From VRUE01 sp963819755 (lineage in GTDB: Bacteria; Actinomycetota; Thermoleophilia; Solirubrobacterales; 70-9), in assembly GCA_963819755.1 (NCBI GenBank), contig CAWFXB010000002.1, positions 1,178,001 through 1,242,000 of the forward strand: a DNA stretch of 64,000 nucleotides, written 5' to 3'. The stretch's first letter is position 1. The number at the start of each line of letters is the position of its first letter. This document shows positions 57,533-64,000 of this stretch, piece after piece. The notes beneath the pieces are model-generated. The model was not told the origin of the DNA. It ran no database searches and saw nothing but the letters and a program-made list of their open reading frames with translations. A program made the position numbers and the translations under genes.

Positions 57533-57793
57533 CTACGGGCGTAGTTCTGTGAAGCCCGCCGCGGCGAAATCGCCATCGAAGGCGAGCGCCTCCTCGATTC
57601 CCCTGGCACGCATGTAGGCGAAGCTGGTCGCGTCGACGAAGGAGTACTCGCGCTCGTCGTGCCGGCGCAGCCAGCGCAGGGCTTCGTCCTCGAGCTCCTC
57701 GGGTATTCGAGCGACCTCGATATAGCTGTCCTCTCGCCTGATCGCCGCCGCCCTTGACTTCCAGACACACGTGTGTCTTAATGCGCACAGCAC
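57533..57793 (-). pseudogene. Truncated VapC-like PIN-domain toxin
   Basis: The C-terminal half of a PIN RNase: ELEDEALRWLRRHDEREYSF, then VDATSFAYMRARGIEEALAF and DGDFAAAGFTELRP, which contain the last acidic residues of the PIN active site. The N-terminal half with the first conserved Asp is missing; sequence before residue 24 has no family resemblance. The gene is thus a remnant of a VapBC-type pair. It ends 12 bases after the convergent cupin-like gene. Nearby palindromes at 57763 and 57797 may mark the break. Confidence 0.65.
57763..57778. promoter_or_regulatory. Perfect 16-bp palindrome
   Basis: AGACACAC-GTGTGTCT, without mismatch, preceded by TTGACT (57754-57759). It lies 130 bases upstream of the second A-type surface gene and could be its operator. 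A hairpin with one bulge (57797-57819, arms GGAAACACGGA and TCCGTGTTCC) follows. Confidence 0.45.
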
Positions 57794-57863
57794 ATAGGAA
57801 ACACGGATGTCCGTGTTCCTTGTTGCTACAGGGATAGATCAACAGAGTCCAAGGAGGCCGCTA

Positions 57864-57912
57864 AGGGAAGCGGTCGGCAGAGGGGCTCGAGGGACAAGGA
57901 GAGAGCTACGTG
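57864..57912 (+). promoter_or_regulatory. Conserved 5' leader of A-type gene, copy 2
   Basis: Matches 11289-11337 apart from a few bases, including the ribosome site AAGGAGAGAG and GTG start. Upstream of 57864 the two loci no longer match, so promoters may differ between copies. Confidence 0.7.
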
Positions 57913-60900
57913 AAGAGCCACGCGAAGGCATCGTCGGTGGGATCGAACCCGGGCTGGGGCGCAAGCCGCCGGTCGTTCCGTCGCTCCGGCGCGCTCGCCG
58001 CCCTGCTTGTCGCTCTCGTGGCGTCAGCCTGCCTTCTTCCTGGCACCGCCTCGGCGGTCGAATACCGCACGGTGCTCGAATCCTTCGGCACCGACGGCAC
58101 CTCTGCCAGCTCCTTTGGCTTTGCCACCGCGGTCGGATTCGACCAGGGCAACAAGCACCTCTACGTGCTCGAAGAAGAAAAGATCCACGGCTTTAACTCC
58201 TCCACCCCCGCCACCCACACTCCGCTGGGCGGCAACTTCCCGCTGAACGTTCCCTACGGCGAAGTCACCGACATCGCCGTGAACAACTCCTCGCACAACT
58301 TCTATTACCCGACCCCGGGCGAAAACAAGCTCTTCGGCTTCTCCGAAAGCGGCGCCACGCTCGCCGGTTTCCCGATCGGCGGCCACAACTACTCCTGCGG
58401 GGCTGCCGTGGACTCCTCGGGCGACATCTGGGTCGCGGAGGCAAACGAAGGCAAGGTCAGGCAATACAGCCCCGTCGGCGCCCTGCTCGAAACCTATTCG
58501 GTTGGCGGAGAACCTTGCCACCTCGCCTTCGACGCTGAAGACAACCTCTACGCTGGCTTCTACTTCGGCGCGACCGTAAAGTACACCGCCGCCAGCGGCT
58601 ACACCTCCTCGACCACGATCGACCCCGAATTCACGTCGGCGCTGGCGGTCGACAAGGCGACCGGCGAAGTCTTCGTCATCCACTACAACTACATCCAGGT
58701 CTGGAGCGCCGAAGGTGAATTCCTCTATGAATTCGGCGGCACCCTGGCCGGCGCGGGGTATGGCGGCATCGCGATCGACGAAGCGACCGAAGAAGCCTAC
58801 GTCTCCGACTACGAACACGGCAAGGTCCGGGTCTTCAGCCCGCCGGTCGCCGTGCCGAAACTCACCACCGAAGGCGCGGACGGGATCACCGCCACCGGCG
58901 CGACCGTGCACGGCACGATCAATCCCAAGGGACAGGCAGTCGAAGACTGTCACTTCGAGGTCATACCCGCCTTGCAGTTCTTCGCCGTCGAAGTGCTGGG
59001 GGAATACGAATCCTTCCCGAAGGAATACAAAGAAGTCAAACCGTCCCAGAAGTACCCTTGCGTGCCCGCCGCCGCCTCGATCCCCGCCGACTCCGAACCG
59101 CACGGGGTCAGCGCCAACATCAGCGGCCTCGAACCGGCGACGAACTACCACTACCGCCTCGTCGCCAAGAACTCGATCGGCGAAGCCCATGGCTCAGACC
59201 GCCAGTTCACCACCGGTCCGGCCGCGCCGCTGATCGAAGGAGAGTCGGTCGAAACAGTCGGCACCAGCGAGGCGACCCTTACCGCCAAGATCAATCCTAG
59301 AGGCGGGCAGACCACCTACCACCTCGAATACGGCACGACCAACGCCTACGGGCAGAGCAGCGCCGAGAGCGTCCCCTTTGGCTCGCCCACCGACACCAGC
59401 CGGCACACCGTCAGCGTCCACATCGGCGGCCTGCAACCGGGCACCGCCTACCACTTCCGCTTCGTCGTAACCAATCCGGTCGGCAGCGTCGAAGGCGCCG
59501 ACACCAGCTTTGCCACCTACCCGCTCACGACTCCGACCTTCGCCCCCTGCCCCAACGACCGCTTCCGCACCGGCGCCGGCTCGCGCCTGCCCGACTGCCG
59601 CGCCTATGAGCAGGTCTCGCCGATCGAAAAGCACGGCGCCAACATCCAGGGCTCATTTGGCCAGGACGGCACCAACCCCGCCGGGAACCGCGTCACCTTC
59701 TTTGTCTCCGGCGGCCTGCCGACGACCGGCAGCACCTCCCGCTTCAGCGGCTACATTGCCTCCCGCGGGCCGGGGGGCTGGAGCACCGATGGGCTCCAGC
59801 CGCTGACCAAACCCGGCGTCAGCGCGAAGGTCTTCGGCCTCAGCGAAGACCTCTCCACCACGCTGACCGAACGCCAAGAACCCGGCGGAGTCGGCACGCA
59901 GCTCTTGCTGCGCGACAGCGAAACGGCGGTCTTCCAGCCGGCCGGGCCGGTTTTCCCTGAAGTCGGTGACTTGGGTCTCCAGGGCTTCGCCGCCGACCCT
60001 CACCATCTGGCTCTCCTCAGCGAAAAACAGCTCCTGCCCAGCGCCCCGGCGGGGAAACGCAACCTCTACGACCTCGACCACGGCGTCCTCACCCTCGCCG
60101 ACCGCGTCCCCGCTGGCTCGGAAGTCAGCTGCGACGACGAAGCCGGCCCAGCCTGCGTCGTGCCCGCGGAGGGTATGGGCGAAGGAAGCACGGGCCATAT
60201 CGTCCGCGACGGCCGGCGGCTCTTCTTCTTGGTCAGGGGCGCGGGTCAGCCCTTCGAATCAGGCCGCCTCTACATGCGCGAAGACGGCGCCAAGACGACC
60301 TGGATCTCGGCCTCCCAGCGCACGACCCCTGATCCCGGCGGCGAGAAGCAGGCCAGGCTCGGCCGTGTTGCCCCCGACGGCTCGAAGGCCCTCTTCCTCA
60401 GCTGCGAGAAACTGACCGACGACTCGACCGCGCACTCGAGCGGGAAAAAGCATGCGCTGGGCCCTTGGGGGACGGGAGCCACGGTCAGGACCTTTACTCC
60501 TACGACGCCGAAAACGGCCAGCTCACCGATCTCACTGTCGACACCGAAGCCGGCGACCCGATGGGTGCCGGAGTGCAGGAAGTCCTCGGCACCTCCGAAG
60601 ACGGCTCCTACGTCTACTTCTTCGCCGAGGGTGCGCTCGCCCCCGGAGCCTCGCACGTCAATTGCAGCGGTTTCGGATCCAAATGCAACCTCTACGTTTA
60701 CCACGAAGGCGTAACCACCTTCATCGCCCGGATCGCAAATGGGTCCTCCCATGAATTCAACGTCAGCGCCGACGGCAGCGCAATCGTCTTCAGCGCGGCG
60801 GAAAGCCTCACCGGCTACAACAGCGCCGGCACTGCAGAGTTCTTCCGCTACAGCGTCCCCGAGGAAGAACTGCTCTGCGTCAGCTGCCAGACGACGGCGG

Positions 60901-61535
60901 TGCCGCCGACCGGCTCCCGCGCGCTGGGGGGGCATGCGCCGGGAGCCTTTGTCGTCGACGGCGCCTCCGGCGGTCCCCCCCGCAATCTCTCGGCCGATGG
61001 CAACCGCTTCTTCTTCGACACCGACGAACCGCTGGTCTCGCGCGACACCAACGGCGTCTATGACGTCTATGAGTGGGAGGCAAAAAGGGAGGGCAGCTGC
61101 GAATCGGAAAGCCAGAACGGCGGCTGCATCTACCTGATCTCCAGCGGAACCGACCCCCGGTCCTCCAGTTTCCTCGCCGCCTCGAGGAACGGCGATCACG
61201 TCTTCTTCTTCACCGAACAGCCGCTGGTGCCGGGAGACCAGGACCACCTCGACGACGTCTATGACGCTGGCGTGGGAGCGGGCCTGGTGGCCCAACACAC
61301 GCTGGCGCCGCCGACCTGCGCGAGCACCGCCTGCCAGGCCAACCCGGCGCCACCGCCGGAGCAGACGCCGGCGAGCGCGGCCTTCCAGGGACCGGGCAAC
61401 GTGCACCCGCACAGCGCCAACCGCGGGTGCCCCAAGGGCACGCGCAAGGTGCGCCACAAGGGCAAATCCCGCTGCGAGAGCCAGAGAGCCCGCAAGCAGC
61501 ACAAACGTCACAACAACCGCGGAGGTTCCAAGTGA
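57910..61535 (+). pseudogene. Large secreted surface protein, module A copy 2, with -1 frame change
   Basis: About 1208 residues when read through, paralogue of 11335-14964 along its whole length: same signal peptide form (SFRRSGALAALLVALVASAC), propeller repeats (GFDQGNKHLYVLEEE), FnIII-like units (GATVHGTINPKG, ATLTAKINPRGG), the start of the second part (APCPNDRFRTGAGSRLPDC) and tail (GCPKGTRKVRHKGKSRC). At GGG AAA AAG (60442-60450) the frame must move back by one base; downstream then reads ACAGPLGDGSHGQDLYSYD, matching copy 1. This is either a lost A in an A5 run or a site for -1 ribosomal frameshifting. The stop overlaps the B gene start. Confidence 0.8.
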
Positions 61536-64000
61536 TTTCGGCAAAGCGAGCATCGACCCGCGGGCGGCTGCGCCGCGCCGTCCTCACCCTCGCCCTGATC
61601 GCGCTCCCCGCCGTATGCCTGCCAGCCGCTGCGGGTGCGGCGCCAGCGGGGCCGGTGTGGAAGATCTCCATCGACATCACCGAACCGTCCAACTTCATCG
61701 CCGGCGATGACAGCGGCGAAACCGCCTACACGATCGTCGCCACCAACATCGGCTCCAGAGCGACCAGCGGCAGCGCGATCACGGTCACCGACGAACTGCC
61801 CGAAGGCCTCAGCCTGACGCCGAAATCGACCCTGGATCAGTGGAGCAGGCCGACCCTCCACCTCTACGACGACGGTGGGCGGCACGGCTTCTTCGACGAA
61901 TTCTATACCTGCGATCAGGCCACGGTCACCTGCGGCGGGGAAAAGGTCGTCCATCCGGGCGAGCGCCTGTTCATGTTCGTGCCGGTAAACGTCGCCCCCG
62001 ACGCGCCGGCGGTCCTCACCAACCGGGTGAGGATCAGCGGTGGCGACGCCATCGCGGACTCGGCCAGCGTGCAGACGAAGGTCAGCTCCGAACCGGCCCC
62101 CTTCGGCCTCCAACGCTTCGAAAGCGCGTTCTTGGACGAAGGTGGCGACGCGGTGACCCGTGCCGGCTCCCACCCCTACCAGATGCGGATCGGCGCCCAG
62201 TTCAACCTCGTCAGCAGTGGAGCTCCCGGCAGCGGAAGCGTTCCCACCGAAAATCCCAAGGACGTCGTCGCCGACCTCCCCCCCGGCGTGGTGATCAACC
62301 CCGAAGCGACGCCGGTGCGCTGCACCGAGGCACAGCTCTCCTTAGCGGAATGCCCCGCCGCATCCGCGGTCGGCGAGCTCCACATCACCGCCAGCGTCCT
62401 CAACATCTTGCAGGGGGCAGACCTGGCCAATCCCCTCTACAACATGGTGCCGACGCAGGGTCGCCCGACGGTGCTCGGCTTCAGGGTCGCAAATTTCCCC
62501 ATCCCGATCCACCTGTTGGGCCGCGTGCGCAGCGACGGCGACTACGGCCTCAGCTCCGACACGCTCGACGTCCCCCAGATCACCAACATGTCGGGCGTCA
62601 CGGTCGAACTGTGGGGCGATCCCTCCGACCCGAGCCACGACTACCGGCGGGGTAAATGCGGCAATTTTCAGGCCGTCGACGTAGCCTGCCCGGTGCCACC
62701 CACCCACACCGCGCTGCTGACGATGCCGAGCGCCTGCTCGGGGCCGCTGAAGACGAACTTCAGCGGCGACTCTTGGCAGAACCGCGGCACCTTCATCTCG
62801 ACCAGCGCGGAAACCACCAACGACGCCGGGGAACCGGTCGGCGTCACCGACTGCGAAAAGCTCAACTTCGACCCCAAGACCGAAACCAAGCTCTCGACCG
62901 AACAGGGCGAGACCGGCACGGCGCTCGACCTGAACGTCGATTTCCCCAACGACGGGCTGATCAACCCCTCGGCGACGGCCGAATCGCTGGCCGAAAAAGT
63001 CGTCGTCGCGCTGCCCGAAGGGGTGACGATCAACCCCTCGGTGGGCGAAGGCCTGGGCTTCTGCACCCCCGCCCAGTACGCCAAGGAGACGACCTTCTCG
63101 GTCGACGGCGAGGGCTGTCCCTCCGACTCCAAGATCGGCAGCCTGGAACTGGAAACGCCGCTCTTGACCAAAGAACAGATCAACGGCTCTGTCTACCTCG
63201 CTCAGCAGGACGATCCGACGACCCCCCAACCTGGGGCCGAGAACCCCTTCGACACCGACGTCGCTCTATACATGGTGCTGCGCAACGCCAAGCTCGGCAT
63301 CATGGTCAAGAAGCCGATCAAGGTCGTCCCCGACCCGAGAACGGGCCAATTGGTGGCGACTGTCGAAGGACTCCCCCAGCTGCCCTTCAACCACTTCAAC
63401 TTCCACTTCAAGGAAGGGGCGAGGGCGGCGCTGATCAGTCCCGCGGCCTGCGGCAAATACACGACCGAAGCCAAGTTCTATCCCTCCTCGGATCCGACCC
63501 ACCCCAAGTCGGCCAACTCCAGCTTCGAAATCACCAAGGGAGTGAACGGAGGCCCCTGCCCCAGTGGAGGCCTACCGCCCTTCAACCCAGAATTTCAGGC
63601 GGGCTCGCTCAACAACAATGCCAAGGCCTACAGTCCCTTCAACATGCGCCTGATCCGCCACGACGGCGATCAGGACATGACCAAGTTCTCCTCGGTTCTG
63701 CCTCCGGGGGTCTTGGGCAAGCTGGCCGGGATCTCCAAATGCTCTGACGCGGACATCGCCGTGGCCAAGGCCAAGACCGGAAAACAGGAGAAGGCAAGCC
63801 CCTCCTGTCCCGCCAACTCCCTGATCGGCCACACGATCGCCGGCGCGGGAGTGGGCGACTCGCTGACCTACGTGCCGGGCCAGCTCTACCTGGGAGGCCC
63901 CTACAACGGCGATCCACTGAGCGTGATCTCGGTGACCCCGGCCTTGGCGGGACCCTTCGACGCCGGCACGGTCGTCGTCAGAGAGGCCCTGACGCTCAAC
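61532..64000 (+). CDS. Large secreted surface protein, module B copy 2 (partial, runs off right edge)
   Basis: Open frame from GTG 61532 to the window end, 823 codons with no stop. The ribosome site GGAGG lies just upstream and the start overlaps the A gene stop as GTGA, exactly as in copy 1. A signal peptide (LALIALPAVCLPAAAGAAPA) and a DUF11-like domain (IAGDDSGETAYTIVATNIGS, ITVTDELPEGLSL) precede repeats such as LPEGVTINPSVGEGLGFC. At the position where copy 1 is shifted, this copy reads VPQITNMSGVTVELWGDP without a break. By comparison about 290 residues lie beyond the window. Exported; role unknown. Confidence 0.88.
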   Translation, partial: MISAKRASTRGRLRRAVLTLALIALPAVCLPAAAGAAPAGPVWKISIDITEPSNFIAGDDSGETAYTIVATNIGSRATSGSAITVTDELPEGLSLTPKSTLDQWSRPTLHLYDDGGRHGFFDEFYTCDQATVTCGGEKVVHPGERLFMFVPVNVAPDAPAVLTNRVRISGGDAIADSASVQTKVSSEPAPFGLQRFESAFLDEGGDAVTRAGSHPYQMRIGAQFNLVSSGAPGSGSVPTENPKDVVADLPPGVVINPEATPVRCTEAQLSLAECPAASAVGELHITASVLNILQGADLANPLYNMVPTQGRPTVLGFRVANFPIPIHLLGRVRSDGDYGLSSDTLDVPQITNMSGVTVELWGDPSDPSHDYRRGKCGNFQAVDVACPVPPTHTALLTMPSACSGPLKTNFSGDSWQNRGTFISTSAETTNDAGEPVGVTDCEKLNFDPKTETKLSTEQGETGTALDLNVDFPNDGLINPSATAESLAEKVVVALPEGVTINPSVGEGLGFCTPAQYAKETTFSVDGEGCPSDSKIGSLELETPLLTKEQINGSVYLAQQDDPTTPQPGAENPFDTDVALYMVLRNAKLGIMVKKPIKVVPDPRTGQLVATVEGLPQLPFNHFNFHFKEGARAALISPAACGKYTTEAKFYPSSDPTHPKSANSSFEITKGVNGGPCPSGGLPPFNPEFQAGSLNNNAKAYSPFNMRLIRHDGDQDMTKFSSVLPPGVLGKLAGISKCSDADIAVAKAKTGKQEKASPSCPANSLIGHTIAGAGVGDSLTYVPGQLYLGGPYNGDPLSVISVTPALAGPFDAGTVVVREALTLN

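Overview
This window is high-GC DNA that looks like a soil or marine actinobacterium of the Thermoleophilia/Solirubrobacterales type. The indications are very strong G/C at third codon positions, many GTG and TTG starts with 1-4 base gene overlaps, several TetR proteins of one lineage-like family, an FHA-LuxR regulator, and large secreted proteins whose tails carry the pattern GCPKGTRKVR..GKSRC. The taxonomic call is an inference from protein style, not from a marker gene.

Layout. 1-6.8 kb is accessory DNA: an excisionase-like gene, a frameshifted tyrosine integrase, a DGQHR/DndB-like gene with an AT-rich promoter, a RelBE-type toxin-antitoxin pair, a tRNA 3'-end fragment that could be an attachment site, then a three- or four-gene group (leaderless gene, ParB-like gene, Myb/SANT-like gene, secreted protein). 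6.8-18.3 kb holds very large secreted proteins: a sugar-dehydrogenase/PKD/LamG protein with a 630-bp exact internal duplication, and a two-gene module (A then B) of surface proteins. 18.3-33.1 kb is mostly ordinary chromosome: TetR genes, SIMPL, VOC, tRNA-Val, SDR, methyltransferase, SRPBCC, saccharopine-dehydrogenase-like, an MpaB-like oxygenase, a short FtsH, an FHA regulator, an MBL hydrolase, and a lipid-modifying operon (flavoprotein, DUF1365, cyclopropane synthase). 33-41 kb has a secreted HEYGH protein, tRNA-Asp, a small XRE gene in an AT-rich patch, an ECF sigma factor, three TetR genes in tandem (one frameshifted), twin peptidase E genes and a ferritin.

41-51.3 kb reads as an amine-catabolic region: flavin amine oxidase-like protein, APC permease with a universal stress protein, class III aminotransferase, PucR regulator, alanine dehydrogenase and a gamma-aminobutyraldehyde-type dehydrogenase. 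A plausible flow is uptake of a diamine such as putrescine, transamination with pyruvate, oxidation of the aminoaldehyde, and recycling of alanine to pyruvate. A 17-bp palindrome between the divergent permease and aminotransferase genes is the likely operator.

51.3-57.5 kb contains a coiled-coil membrane protein, an RTX-like repeat protein and the most unusual locus. This is a protein joining a SARP/AfsR-like winged helix to a STAND/NACHT-type NTPase, co-transcribed with a cupin-like protein and divergent from an SGNH-like gene. The 160-bp gap between the divergent genes carries six TCAGCG/CGCTGA half-sites spaced 10-12 bp apart. From 57.9 kb to the window edge a second copy of the A-B surface-protein module appears; its B gene is open at the right end.

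Four reading frames in the window (integrase, first B gene, one TetR, second A gene) are each interrupted by one single-base length change while the sequence on both sides stays coding. Assembly or sequencing indels, recent decay, and in one case ribosomal frameshifting are the alternatives.
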